A stretch of 64,000 nt of DNA from Ornithodoros turicata (Eukaryota; Arthropoda; Arachnida; Ixodida; Argasidae), in assembly GCF_037126465.1 (NCBI RefSeq), contig NC_088202.1, positions 104,625,962-104,689,961 of the forward strand, given 5' to 3'. This document shows positions 44,341 to 58,125 of the stretch, one piece after another (the stretch's first letter is position 1; the number at the start of each line of letters is the position of its first letter). The notes below the pieces were generated by a model. That model saw nothing but the letters and a program-made list of their open reading frames with translations. It had not been told where the DNA came from and made no database searches. The position numbers and the translations under genes are program-made.

Positions 44341-47300
44341 GTACTTTGCAGCTTGCGGCACAGCCGAAGTACAAACGTCGCCACCCTTAATCGAGCGCGT
44401 GTGGCACCGCGCGTGTGGCGTGTGGCAACGCCTGTGGCACCTTGAGGTGTCACAGGCGTTGCCCTGTTGCCGCGTTGCCCTGTGTCGAAAGGGATTAGGC
44501 GAACCTGAACCTGAACCTGAACCTGCAAGCACGCACGGGTCACCTGCTCAGTTAGCCACCTGCAGACACTTCAGCGACAAGAAAATCAGTATACGAGCAA
44601 AAATATCAGTGTTTCTTTGGCGTATTTGCATCCACACAAACACGTTACGAAACCTTTCCTCAGCATCATGAAACGAAAAAAATAAATATAATAAAATAAA
44701 TAAAAACCTGTGATAACACATACCATAGTGAACAGGAAGCTCAGGGCAAACATGGGTGAGCCTACAGTGTTTGCATATGCCTCAAAGCTATTTCAGAATA
44801 TTGCGACCCTCAAGCTCTCCCTTCCGCAAACCGGTATTTAGATAAAGCGTGGTAGATAACGCACACGCGCGGTTATTGCGCCCGTTTTGCGGGGGCGCAA
44901 AATGATACTATACAGGAGGTGATCTATTCGTACCATGCCGATTACCCTGAGCTCAACCGATCGCTCAACCGCGCTCAACGATCGCTCAACTGATCGAGAT
45001 GAGGCACTCGTGTACCATGGTCGAGCCTCCACCCCAGCATCGGCGCAAGGCGGCGCTGGCATGCAAGCGGACCACGCGTTGCCGCGCTACGGTTAAGGGT
45101 GGCGACGCCTGTACACCCCAATGGACGAGCGACGTGACGCGGGCATCGTTGCTTCACAGGATTCCGTCACTGATGCCCTTAACTATTACAGGCATTACTT
45201 CACCGGCTACGGCTGAATTTCCCACTCGGAAATGTGTTTCTACATAAGATTGATGCCGCAACCTCATCGCAACAGAGCGCGATAGCTTCCGCACGAGCCG
45301 GCGGGCGCTACGAAAAGCCAGGAGCCCTTTTGACGTGAAAGTGTCGAGAAATTCATCTTAACGTTTATCGACAGACCGCGCAACGTCCACCCATACCATT
45401 TCCTAATGTAATGGAGAGAGATACCTTTAAGATTCATCCACACATATGCTGTTCGTCGCTCTGGAGTAGCCAGTCCTGCGCTGAGTGCAGCCTGCATATC
45501 CATTCGTTTTCTACAACCATCAGCATCATTAGTTGTCTGTCTTTCACCGAAACGCGTGAAAATATACTTAATGTACAAGATGATTAATCTACAGGACCGA
45601 GAAAAAATGAGAACAGGGAGCGTTAGCGCGCTCGTCAACTCTTACGATGACGAATTATTGTTGTTGTTTATTTGAAGTTAGGTTTCATTTGCAGCCACAA
45701 GGGTTTCATGTAGAAAAGCTGGTGACACCTCGCGATAAAGGAATCTACTGATAGTGTGAGCTCCCAGTCTGTCTTATTGTTATCTGCCCTCGTTATACAA
45801 ATAGTATTTCACCCATGTTTCATCGGCTTTATTAAAATATGCCGACGAGGCAGAAAGCAGATTTAAGAGCAAAAGGATATTAACAAGCTTCACTGTTTTC
45901 TTTTTCTAAGCATCATATTCGTATTCTCTTCGCCTCTTCTAGCTGCAGTAATCAAGCCATTGACCGCATCTTTATATGCGTGCGTGAGAAGGATTTTCCA
46001 CCTCAAGGGAACATCAGGCTCGGAATATCACCAGTAATTAATCATCTTTCACGCTCTGCGCGATATGCGTGTAGAGTACAGGATTTGCCTTACAAACCGT
46101 AGTAGCACCGTGCGGCAATATTTCTGGCTCAAGAGAGACCTGATTCAGCGAATGGTAGGCCATTACGGCCTTCGGAGTGCTAAGTTGAACATACGGTGCT
46201 CCAGCCACACGGAGGAGCTTACGGTGAATTGTAGTGGTCAGGACTTAGGGAGCTCGGAAACAACCCGGTATCTGTAAGCGTCTTAGTTTCGAGAGAGGGT
46301 GTATGAAGATTTATTAACGAAAAAAGTTAAAAAGTTTCGGGTAATGTTTGCTCTATGAGATAATGCTTCGCTTCGGAGAATTTGCAGCACGATATAGTGC
46401 GAACACAATGCACATGAAAGCAGGTCTAATAACAATGGTGCCGTGATGTTACACGCAAGTTTTGCTTGCCCAGTGTGCCAGTGTCTATACGCTAACACAG
46501 TGACCTATGATCCCATATGGGAGCCGGGACGCGAGAGCACAAAGCGTAATCCAGGACATCACGGATACTATGTATCATAGGGAATCCAAACGCGAGGGCG
46601 TGTTGTGACGCGAACTGCATCGTACGTTTCGTGTAACTTTAGCATTACTTCCAGTTTACGATGCTTTCTTGCGTTTCTTTGCGAACGACAAACGGTCCTT
46701 CTCGGACTTCCCATGTTGGTGGCCTTTGTCAACTCGTTGCAGTAAATCCATTTAGGCTTGTCATCAACCCAACTGGTTTCGTGTGAATGCTTCAGATAAT
46801 TAAAATCGATGGCTTTCGAGATGCACATCAAAAATAAAAAAATAGTGTGTATGATTCACTCAAGGTGTTTGCCGCCGGCAAAGGGACGACAATCGACTTT
46901 GAGGTTGATTGTGAACTTGATACTGGAATCATCAATCCGTAAATCACATCACCAATAGTATGCAATAGTATTGCTCTGGTACGAGCACAGGTCCTCCTGG
47001 CCGCTGTAAGAAAAAAAAAAAGGCTTCAGTTAGTCACATAGCGTCCACGGGCTCCGCGCAGGAAGCTCGTTTATGGCCCGCTAAAAGGATGTGGAGGCGG
47101 AAGGTGGACGGTTGCAGTGCTGTACGACCTTCAAACTCATTGAGGGACAACCTGCGGGCTCGCGGATGCTTCACTTTCACATCGGGTAACTACGTTGCCA
47201 GATGGTTGCGGCCAAAAAAGTTTTTCTTCACGCCAAACCCCACAGCGCGTTATCCTGTCTAGCATTACATCATAGCTCATTGCAGTTGTGCTCCTACATT

Positions 47301-50300
47301 TGACCCACATCTGCAAACCATTATGCGCAATTCAAAATGAGCCCCGCATTTTCTTAGCAGTTCAGCGATTTTGCTATCGCGTTACTCCTCGTAGCATCAG
47401 CAGGGAGAGCGCTAAGTTCTTTTAAAATATTTTCAGAACTATATTCATTACGAAAGAGAACAGACAGGCAAACGAAAGGCAACGATGGGCAACTTGTTTA
47501 CGAAAGCGACTACATGTGACGTCGTTGTACTGGTTTTTCTTGGTTTTGACAAAATGAGAATTTGATTACAAGTGTCCTGGTGATGGCCATCCCATGCTAC
47601 CTGAGCAGGTGCTCGCGCTTGTGGAACAGGGCACATGAGTCGTTCTACCGCGCAACGATTTTCCCAGTACCCCACACGCACCCCCATAATACCCCCCAAG
47701 GGTCCTAAAGGTGTTGTAACAGTTGGTTTCCATCTTTCCCAGATAAATACGAAAAACTATTCTATCACCCGACACCATCCCGTGTTCAAGTTTTGAGGTC
47801 CATGACGTGAGCAGGTACCGAGAAAAACGGCCTTGAAGTAGCGACATCGGTGACGTCACACAAGAACAGCGAGGGAAGACGCGCGTCTCCCAAGCCATAT
47901 GGGGGAGAGGGGTCCGTGAGGTCACACCGTGGGTCGTCGTTTTGTGGCTGCGCCTATTTTCCGAACCAATCTAGCGAGAGGAATGATTTTTTCCACGGTG
48001 TTCTCTTAATGAGTACGATGCATATCTATTAGGCTTCAACACATCAGAGAAAGTGTCGCAACGTCTTTAAACCTCCCCCAACACATACACAAATAGCCAA
48101 AAAGCCAGCAGATACCGAGGTCGCACACTCCCTGCGGGATTCCAACACCTCTCTGATATGAAAGTCCTTCGCAAATATCTGCCACCGTGTGCATCGTTTT
48201 CTATCACCTTCAGATTAAATGCGGCAGCAAGCAGCTACCACATGCGTGTACGCTAAGCAAATCGCTTAATACGCGCCACCTGATTACCGCGGGCAGAATA
48301 CCCGTCCGTTAGAATTTTCTAGGTACGTAGTTACCCACACGATATGAAACGGTACTTCGCTAGCGACAAGGTTGTCTGAAATCCTAGCTTCGGCTCCTGA
48401 ACGTCGTTGAGCATGCGCAGAGCTTCTAACCACCTCGCATGCTGCAGCCCCCGCCTTCCGATTATATCAAAGACCGCTCAGATTCCAGAAAAGTTAATGC
48501 CGCCAGCAGTTCAACGGAAGTTTAGCGAAAGTTAAACAAACGGGGGGGAGGTTGAAATGTATTTCGCCAGAATATTTTTGCCAGCTGAGATCGTGCGTTT
48601 GTTCTGCCATCGTTAAGCAAAATATCGTATCTCGTTGTTCTCATATCTTCCAAAGACACCCAAAGAAACCAACATCACATGTGCATACGATAGCGTTACG
48701 TTTACGATCGATTTCCCGTGTGGATATTGCGGCGCTCCTTGAAACATCCACAATTTTGACTCAAATTGCAGTTCCTTTCGTCGCGCTAACATGCGAAACA
48801 ATGCATCTGCTCTTGGAAATAGTCTTCCTCCTTTCGCCTCTATTTCTTGTTTCTGCATGCAGAAGAACATTAAGCCTTCACGCATGAAACCCCACGCTTC
48901 AAAATTTCGTATCTGTCTTACATCCTGTCGCAATAATCCCCCCATATTGGGTCCCTCGCTTGAGACGCGATTTCGAGCGTGCCTTTGTGGTCTCATGTAG
49001 CAGTAGGCTCTGCCATGCACACGAAGAAGAAGCACTCGTTTGACGTCAAAATCAATAGCCCGCATCGACGATGAAGTAAACCCAATGACGCAGAAGTTGG
49101 CAATGTGCTCAAATGGCATCTTGTCTTGCTATATCGGACAGGTACTATTTTTCGCTTCAGTTTCCCATGAGCCCTTGCGTGCCACAGGTGGCGCTTTATT
49201 TTTGAAGCGTGATGTGGGCAAGCTTGCGCTTGTCCCATCCTACAGTTGGCAATACGAGGCCTATGTGGAAAGCGTAATTTATGGGTATCGCAAGTGGGCT
49301 GCAGGTTATACTTTATACAGGGTGTCTAGGAACTAGGAACTCAGCTAACTAAGAACTTTTTTTAGGGTAAGGCCCGAGACGCCTTTTCTCAATTACAATA
49401 AAATGCGATATATTATTGGTTAAGTGGGCCAGCTTATGGCGAGTGGCTGGGGCGTTATCTCACCTTAGTAACGACGTTTTTAATTTTGAAAGACACAAAT
49501 TGGGTGTCTTACAGTGCTCCGATGCCGTTCCAGCTTTCAGAAAAGGGATAGAACCAATATTGCGCGAGAAAATAGCACCAGAAAAAGGGCACATAGGTGA
49601 CCACTTTTGCAGCTCCCCCAGAAGACGCGCTCTCCCTTGCCCTTAAACGTGTGGGAGAACCACCAGCAACGCTTGTTTCCCTCACATTCTCCATCATAAC
49701 AAAAGCTGCACCTTTATATTTTGATATATATTTTGATATTTTGCGATTCACCCAGAATTTTCCTGTATTTAATGAGCTTTGAGCGATTTTAGCAGAATTA
49801 CGCTTCTTCACACTTTCGCAAACTCAGCCTAGATATTGTTCTCTCTCTCTCCCATTCGCTCTCTGTTTTCCGCGTAAACGAAGAGGCTGCCAAGGTGCTC
49901 GCTATCGAGGTATGTTTCCTTGCTTGAATACGTACAATTATTAAGGCTCCTGCAGTGTGTCTGTCGGCTTCTTAGCAGACCTGTGCATAACAACTCGATT
50001 ACTCAATAATTGATTACTTTTCCAGCAGAGATTAACTTATCTTTCAGATGTTCTGCACCAAGTCAAGCCCCTCGTGCTGTCAGCCTTTGTTGGTCAGTTC
50101 TACTACAGCAAGCGGATGTCATTGAAATAACGTTCTGGAATTTCAGAGTCTCTCTCCCTAATCCCTTCCTACACCAGTGTGGTGGTACAGACCGCTTGGG
50201 TATCCCTGTAGGTATCCCGTTTGGACATAGAGATACTGTCATCAAGCAGTAGGCTCTATTTGCGAACAGGATGAGGCATATACTAAAATGCGAAGTGTTG

Positions 50301-50559
50301 GGGGCATGCTCATTAAGTGTAGCAGTGCGTACAACGTTTGCAACGGTGACCAGGATGCGTTCTTGTAGTTAGCCCTTGCATCTGCAAGAGTCAAGTGCAC
50401 TCAACAACATTTTTGACATCCCTCCCTGTCATGTACTGTGTTTTTAATTCAAGCTTTCGTCTCTAATGTAATTACCTACTGTTTGGAGCTGTAAAACCGG
50501 TAGGTTTCCTCTGTGGGTAAGAGTGTTACGCAGTGTTATGTTGCTGGAAAGTCAATAAA
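44341..50559. other. Anonymous sequence with minor repeats
   Basis: About 6.2 kb without a supported gene. Minor items are a GAACCT hexamer array at 44501-44526, repeated GATCGCTCAAC words at 44951-44996 and a TATTTTGATA duplication at 49714-49742. Opposed open frames at 48552-48887 and 49509-49811 show no domain. If a host gene is present I cannot see it. Confidence 0.45.
49316..49420 (+). mobile_element. Single end of a TATACAGGGTGT element
   Basis: TATACAGGGTGTCTAGGAAC matches the termini of the foldback elements at 23.6, 24.0 and 32.7 kb. A short duplication GAACTAGGAACT follows. No inverted partner found. Confidence 0.45.
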
Positions 50560-50850
50560 CAACGTTCAGGGAAACGTAGGGCCGCAATATTGCTCCAACG
50601 TTGCTCTGCAATGTTGCATGAACATTGGTGAATGTCAAGTAACGTTGGTCCACTTCTGACAATGCTGCAGGAACGTTCGGCCGCAACGTTGCTCAAATGT
50701 TGACCTTCCATGTTGCTTGAACATTGCTGAATGTCAAGTAACGTTGGTCCACTTTTGATAATGTTGCATGAACGTTGCGAAATGTTGATAAACGTTGCAC
50801 CACATTGGACAACATTCGCAACATTGCTGCAACGTCGAGGCCACAATATG
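50560..50850. repeat. AACGTTGC-rich repeat with ~102 bp period
   Basis: TGAATGTCAAGTAACGTTGG followed by TCCACTT occurs at about 50629 and 50731. AACGTTGC / ATGTTGCATGAAC / GCAACATT words recur throughout. A related CAACGTTGA pattern is inside the element at 25048-26086. Confidence 0.75.
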
Positions 50851-51105
50851 TGCTACTAGGGGTGTTGGTTGAATGAGTTGTAACGATTGCTCTACTGTGC
50901 TTCCTTTAAATGTCACGCGTGTAATGTCACAAATCTGTGTCATAAAATACACAAATACGCACAAATCACAAATGAGCAATGTCATAAATCTACAGAGGTC
51001 TTCTGTACAAGAACATGGTCACATTTTGTCAGTGCATGGATCTTGCAGCTTGCACGACCAACAAAGTCTCAACGGGGCTAAATCGTCAGAGTACGCATCC
51101 TAACT

Positions 51106-52150
51106 ATGTGCGCACGTGCGATAGGGACGGGGGAATGGAAAGTCCGAACGCCTGAAAATTTTCAGACTCTCCCAACGCGATGCGAGACCGACAGAGTCCC
51201 AACAGGGCGAAATCGGGCAGAGTACGCACCCATACTCATGTCCGCACGGGCTGTAGGGACACGGGAAGCGCAAAGTCCGAACGCTGCAACATTTTCAAAG
51301 TCCCCCCCACGTGACGCAGGACCGACAGAGTCCCAACGGGGCGAAAACGTCAGACTACGCACCCGAACTATGTCCGAACGGGCTGTAGGGACGCGGGAAA
51401 GGCAAAGCCCGAACAGCTAAGTCCCCGCACGCGACGCAGGAACGACAGAGTCCCACCCTAACTATGTCCCCACGTCCGGTAGGGAACGCCTGCAAATTAT
51501 CAATCGCCCCCACGCGACGCAGAGCCGACAGAGTCCCAATGGGGCGAAATCGTACGCACCCTAACTATGTCCCCGCGTGTGGTAGGGACGAGGGAACGGA
51601 AAGTCCGAACTGCTGAAAATTTTCAGAGTCCACCACACGTGACGCAGGAACGACAGAGACCAAACGGGGCGGAATCGTCAGAGTACGCACTCTAATTATG
51701 TCCGCACGGGCTGTAGCGACGCGGGAAGGGCAAAGCCCGAACAGCTGAAAATGTTCAGAGTCGCCCCCACGCGGCGCAGGAACAACAGAGTCCAAGCGGG
51801 GCGAAATCGTCAGAGTACGCACCCTAATTCTGTCCACACGTGCGGTAGGAACGAGGGAACGGCAAAGTCCGAACGCCTGAAAATCTTCAGTCTCCCCACG
51901 CGACGCAGGACCCACAGAGTCCCAACGGGGCGAAATCGTCACGGTACGCACCCTAACTATGTCCGTACGGGCTGAAGGGACGAGAGAACGGCAAAGTCCG
52001 AACGCCTGAAAATTTTCAGTCCCCGCACGCGACGCCGGAACGACAGAGTCCCAACGGGACGAAATCGTGAGAGTCCGCACCCTGACTATGTCCCCATGTG
52101 CGGTAGGGATGAGGGAACGGCAGAGTCCGAACGCCTGAAAATTATCAGTC
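51106..52150. repeat. About 124-134 bp satellite, array 1
   Basis: CGACAGAGTCCCAACGGGGC recurs about every 120-134 bp with GAACGCCTGAAAATTTTCAG, ACGCACCCTAACTATGTCC and GGTAGGGACGAGGGAACGG. One unit near 51444-51527 is shortened to ~83 bp. The same satellite in the same orientation resumes at 59228 on the far side of the large inverted-arm element. Confidence 0.93.
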
Positions 52151-52185
52151 GTCAGTAGTAATAGATGGGTGAGAAATGCCGGCAC
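51565..52185 (-). other. Open frame of ~43-residue repeats within the satellite
   Basis: The minus strand is open for 206 codons. It reads as four-plus repeats of 43-44 residues with the core FQAFGLCRSLVPTARxDI then RVRTLTISPRWDSV-PASR. Length changes inside this run are whole codons (129 or 132 bp), so the frame is kept. Outside the run, other units break frame. I have no evidence of expression and recognise no domain. It may be a by-product of a stop-poor satellite. Confidence 0.3.
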
Positions 52186-53299
52186 CTCCGCCAGGGCAGC
52201 GCCACCGTCGCGTCTGCGCAGACTTTTTTTTCGCGATTTTTTCCCGCGTGCAGCGGCCGGCGCGTGGCCGGAGGGCTGTGTGTGCCCTTACCCTCGCACA
52301 CTTTTCAGCCTGGGCCGACTTCACTCGCAAATTTTTTTCACGCTACAACAGGTGTGCTGTAGGCGGTTTACATGCATGCATAGACATGCAAAGGATAGCC
52401 ATACACAAAAGTACAAGTGAAAATATATTTATTAAAGCCAATGCTGTAATGTCAATCTGTGAATGAGAAAAATCTAGCCGCAAAACCTGAAGCAGAAGAA
52501 ACACAATACACGTAATAAAGAATATACTATTACAGGTATGATGCAATAGCATTGAAGAGGTATCACATATCAAACACAATAATTTTTGTTAACGGTAATC
52601 ATGCACACAAGTTTTCAATTAATCAGAATTAATGGAGTAGCACATTTAATCAAAGAAGATATTCTTAATCAATACAATTACAATAAATATTACATTTTAT
52701 TATAAAAAGTCTAACATTCCAATACGTGAGCACCATAGTGGAGCTTTAATTACAAGTTCTGATAGATGTACGTAATTTCAAGCACAATAGCTAAGTTGCG
52801 TATTTCAACATGACACAAATTTAATGAATCAGATCCTTATGAAGTGATCGGTGGCCGGCACGTTGGTGGAGGGCTGTGCGTTCATCATTTTTCAACCTGG
52901 GCCGACTTCATTCGCTTTTTCTTTTCACGTGGTGCGTGAGTGGTTTACATATAAGTCGGGACACGCAGGTGAGGAGCTGTCCGAGTGCCTACCAGCGAGC
53001 CGGAGGGCTGTGCGTGCCCTTATCTTTCTGTATTTTCCACCCTGGGCCGACTTCATTCACAATTTTTCACTACAACAGCCGTGTGGTAGGCGGTTTACAT
53101 GCAAGTAGGATGGGCTGACTTCATTCACGATTTTTCAACCTGGGCCGACTTCATTGGTTTTTTTCCCCTCTATAACAGCTGTGTGGTAGGCGGTTTACAC
53201 GCAAGTAGGGACATGCACTCTGAGAACCCCTTGGCCGACTTCATTCAGATTTTTTCACCCTGGGCGGACTTCATTCGTATTTCTTCGAGTTTTAAGTAA

Positions 53300-54630
53300 A
53301 TTTCATTCGAAAAATATTCGTAATTTTTAATATCCATGACATAGAGAATCCGCATTACGTTATAGTGTATATAGAAAATATCAATCCATTCGATTAATTT
53401 CTCTGTCATCATGAAAGAGTTCAATCTTCGCGTGTCAAAGTGAGCGATCTAAAGCTTGCGTATTATGAAATTACACTTTCTACAACTCACTCCATAAATT
53501 GCAGTACCCGTCCAAATTTTAATGAAACACTTACTGATGTGTAGTAATCTCCACTCCTCCTGGATGTGATCCGATAAATTTGAGCAAATAATGCGCAATC
53601 AAATATCTTGTATAGAATGTGTGACTATATGGATAGCTTTTTAAATTATATCTTTAAAAAAATTGTATGAAAGAGTGTACAGTTTTTATATTTTATAGTT
53701 TAAACAAGCAAATGATCTTTGGTATGGAGTTTGTGTTTTCCCTCATTATGAGCTAAAAGCTTCTAAAATTAAAGTATGCCCTTTCCATTTGTAGTGCCCC
53801 ATATGCTATGACATTATGAATAGGCTGATAGTTTTTCAGTATGGCTAAGGAAAACCGCAGGCACATTTTGTGAATTGGATCTATGTTCATTTGTGATCTG
53901 TGCTGTGAGCTTCGTTAAGTTTGCAAAATGAATATTTGCTCATTATAATTAAGATTACATATCTTCCATTGTGTTTATGCATGGTTCTCATCATCGTTGT
54001 ATAGTGGTTAAACATTTTTGATGACAGCTGTGTGATTCGATTCTCCCAAAATCTGATTGCGTTTGTGTGCCGCGTGTTATGATGATTAGAATTGTAGACT
54101 CCGCCTGCGCGTCCTGCTTGCAAAATCCTTCGGATGGCGAAGTTGTACAGAGTGTAGTCGGGAAAAACCCCTCTGATTGTCAGCACTTTTTCCATGCGAG
54201 GATCCTTGTACATAGTGTTCAATCATTAAAATCAAGTGTTCAAATTCAATCATAGTGTTCAAACATGTGCTCAATCTAAGCATACTAAATATAAGCTGTT
54301 TTTGTTGCGATGCGTAAAATTCATTACATTCATGACAAAGATTACATTTATTATTTCACTTATACACTTGTTTATTTTGATAAACTACAGTTGTTCTATT
54401 CCAAACTCTGAAGTTTTCGTTTGTTGTCTTGATTGATGAATTCAGAAGACATCAAATAGTTTAGTCTTATTACTGGGCGCTTGAAACCAGCGTTGATTAA
54501 TGCAGGCGATATGTTGTCGCCGTATTTGTATTGCTTCAGCAACTTGCACTTTGTTGCGATGAACTTGCACAGTCTCTTATTGATGTTTCCTTTCTTTGTA
54601 TGAAGATTCTTGAATGGCATACAAGAGAGT
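53300..54630. other. AT-rich interior of the 7.1 kb element, left part
   Basis: A minus-strand frame at 53887-54222 includes NSNHHNTRHTNAIRFWENRI, which vaguely resembles the 'YNTR' C-terminal tail of some LINEs. Otherwise no gene seen. Repeated GTGTTCAA words at 54205-54270. Confidence 0.35.
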
Positions 54631-54631
54631 A

Positions 54632-55624
54632 CAGTAAACCCCCGATAACTCGAAGTCGTAAAAACCGGAAAAAAATTCGAGGTAAGCGGGGTTTCAAGTT
54701 AAGCGAACAGCGAAAATTACGGTGCCATGATGTTACCACAATGCACTATGTTATGAAACGTAAAAAAAAGCGTTCCTACAGTAATAGGGCCCGTAATCAA
54801 TTCTGAAGCCATTTATTTTTTAACATCATCTGAGACGGAATAACTCCATAATAGCAGTCTGCTTGGCATTCGCGTCTGGGAACAAGAAAGCATCTTCAAG
54901 TACTTCAATGCAATGCATGAGACGCTTCTCCCAGCACGTCACTAGCGCTACCGTAGGCACTCTCGAGTCTCGACGATTTCAGTAACACTCAGTTCACCGC
55001 TACTGGAACATCGCCGTCGTAAAGCGCATAGTACTCAATGTTGTCCTCTAAGTCACTCTCCCCACAACATGCGAGGCGCATCGCGTCGTTGCACAATTCA
55101 TCACAGCCACTGAACTAGTCTGCTGGCTCTGGCACGGCGGTGGAAGACCAGAAACCCGCACGAACGAAACAGTTCACGATAATGGCTTGATGAACTTGCT
55201 GCCAGGCCTTTGATAAGTGCCACCTTCTGCTCTAAAGCCAGGGACTTCCATGTGCGTTGTTCAGCCATCACGCCGCGAAGAACGAAACGAAACTGAGACG
55301 CTCGGACGAATGCAGTGGAGGAGGAGGAGTGGGTGGAAAGGGGAGTGCGATCTGTTTGCCACAGCTAGCTGCGCGTGAGTCACTAGTACTGAAAGGCTTT
55401 GACCTTGACCTAGCCTGGGGACCGAAGAAAGAACGTTATCAGCCGTAGGTACGCTGACCTACGGGTGATGGAATTTCGAGATATCCGTACTCGGGGAAAA
55501 AAAAGCCTCGACTTAAAAGGGCCCAAATACATAGGAAGCATTGGGACAAGGATCGGGATGCAAAAAAAATTCGAGATAACCGATATTTCGAGATAAGCGA
55601 GTTCGAGTTAACGGGGGTTTACTG
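54632..55624. mobile_element. Tigger/pogo element, 993 bp, nested
   Basis: Left end TA-CAGTAAACCCCCGATAACTC and right end complement TA-CAGTAAACCCCCGTTAACTC. Subterminal TTCGAG/CTCGAA repeats and TA flanks are as in Tigger/pogo transposons. On the minus strand the interior keeps transposase C-terminal remnants: QVHQAIIVNCFVRAGFWSS near 55140-55200, matching the conserved 'NCFRKAGF' motif, and LMHCIEVLEDAFLF near 54880-54930. The DDE domain is deleted, so the copy is non-autonomous. Confidence 0.88.
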
Positions 55625-55626
55625 TA

Positions 55627-58125
55627 TTAGATGAAAATCGTCCGGTGGTCCACCACAATTGATATGTTCGTTGAGTTTCAATAAGTGATGATACATCAGA
55701 CCTTGTACGACAATATTGAACTTCTGCTCATTCAACATCATTGCAAGAACTGGTAGAAGAAAACAATTGTGCCCCCGCTGACGCTGTAGCGGAACATATC
55801 ACGTGATAAGATTTTTTTATGTACTTTCCATTTCAACTGTTAGGAGTAATTTCAACAAATCCGTAATGAATCCTGCGATATAGACTGCTCGTATATGATA
55901 ATTTGATCTGATTGCTTTCTTGATTAATGCAATGCCCATTGCAATGATTACAATTACATCCAGCCAAGTGTATTTCAATTATTCGTTAGCAAACCTCAAA
56001 AACTCCACCATCAATCCCAGTGGCCCTTCCGATGTTGATGTGCAAATATTTTTATAACTATTGTAGATTCGGCATACAAGTTCTTGCACCTTAAATTCCA
56101 TAATTTGTACCATATCTCCGAATACGACTATCTGTAGGACGTATTGAAATGCTGTGATAATAGAATCATTTCGGAGCTCTTCTTTTTCGAAGCAGCTTTT
56201 TATCATGTCCTCCCATGACCTATGGTAGCGAGTACAATATCCGTCCACCTCTTCGCTGAAACTTCCTTGCTTGTTCTGTTTCTAGTGTGCTTCTACACTT
56301 AATTAAATCATATCTGTGCTCATTTTATTCAGGTTTAGAATGTTATTGATATCCCGCTGTGAGAATTATGCAAAATGATTTACAAAAGATGCGATGTGTA
56401 AGGAAAAACGTGCGCTTCCATTGTCTCTGGTGTGCACAAAAGCCACACTGGAGTCCGTCCCTCCCAATCTTGACTTGGGTGGGGGAGAGTTTATGGCCTT
56501 CAACTACATTGTGTACCAAGACCACGGGAGAATTCCCCTACTCCCTGAGGGCAGAAGCTTGATGAAAATATACGGGGACCGTATGGTTAGCGGCTTCCCT
56601 CTCTTTTCGAATCCACTAGTGGGTCCTGAACGAAAAAGACAGGTTTCTTTTGTGTATTCGTGCTGCTTGTTTAGAAAATGTTTGCCTGAATTAATTACTG
56701 CTTTGACTTTGTTTCAGATGATCACTCGATTGATATTAATAAAAATATTCTACGAGTTGGGAAGGTACTTCTGAGATGTGTCTGTTGATTTCCTCTGTAG
56801 AAAACTTTTACATTAAGTTGCATTTTAGATGTGTTGTTTGTTTGTGGCTTTGGCATGTAGAAATTATTGTTGCAAAGTTATCATAAAAATGATGTAATTT
56901 AATTTGATTCTCGTTTTTGAATAAGTATTGTTTCTATCATTGAATAAACTTGACTTTCTCTCTTTGCTTCAGATGTTCACTCGAGAGATACTTTGTGAGT
57001 TGGGAATTATGTATGCATGATTTATTAGTTGTGTCTGTTGATTTCTTGATTGATTAACAATAATCTGAAATACATTAAATTCACAATGTTTCTCATTTTG
57101 ATTAAGTAATGTTTCCGGCGGTGGTAGCATAATATTTCTCGCTTGCTTATAACGTTCGTCTAAAACCAGTTTGCAGTGATATTGATGTCTGTTCGTAGAT
57201 TTTGCTTGCTACTGTTTGTTTTGATAGAATTCTTATTGTGTTCTTGAGAATCGAATAATGCTAACGTCTATTTGCGATAGCTGATCAATAAAAAAATTTC
57301 GCCTCTGTGCAAACGTGACCAGTCCTAAGAATATTCCCCTTTGGAGGAAAGAATGTGAAAAAGAGAGAGAGTCCCCCACTCCATAGATTGACAAAGGACG
57401 TGCGGTTTCTTCGCTTTGGGCTGTAGAGAGAGAGAGAGAGAGAGTGACCCTCACCAGGCTCAAGTAGCAAAGATAGCTGGCTTCGCTGTACTGTGTGTTG
57501 GATACCACTGTCAAGGTAATGTTTATAGTGCCTGAGTAGGATGAAAATTGTATATTGTTCGACTAGATTAGGTCGCAAAGATGATTTTATGATAGTTCAA
57601 AAGATAGATTATTTTCATTTCAAGTTATTAAATTTGTCATGTCTCTTGTTTTGATAGTTTCTTTTGCTATTATTTTTCTGCGTGTGTCTTGTTTACACGT
57701 TGGCGGATACGCCATTTAGAGTGTTTCTCTGTTCTTCAGCGTTAACTCTGCTGGTCACAGTATTAAATTTGTAATGTTTCTCATTTTGATAGATTGTTTA
57801 TCAATTATTTTCCTTTATGTATCTCTTGTTTGGATGATGCATGGGTTTGGCTCTCTATTAGTGCTAGCTGTTGATCGTGTTTCTCGTTATTTCCTTGCAT
57901 GTGTGCTATTCACGTCATAAGAAACGGATTAATTGTGTCGTGTGGAAATATTCAACTTAGCTTCCCATATTCTTTATTATGTGTATCGTGTTTCTTCTGT
58001 TTCATGTTTTTTTGTTGAGTTTTTCTCCTTCGCACTGAGTCACAACATAATTGCTGCCATTTTTGGCTTTAACAAATCTACTTCATCTTGTACTTTTATG
58101 TATGGCTATCCTTTGCATATATATA
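55627..58125. other. AT-rich interior of the 7.1 kb element, right part
   Basis: Two diverged direct repeats share TTTGCTTCAGATG-TCACTCG and TGTGTCTGTTGATTTC (56712-56790 and 56965-57050). Another family shares ATTAAATTTGTAATGTTTCTC (57625, 57765). GA microsatellite at 57426-57443. Short open frames at 55979-56248 (minus) and 56394-56774 (plus) lack recognisable domains. Confidence 0.45.

Noticed and set aside
44005..44543. 175-codon minus-strand frame
   Set aside because: It runs antisense through a gypsy polypurine tract, an LTR, a SINE body and a GAACCT hexamer array.
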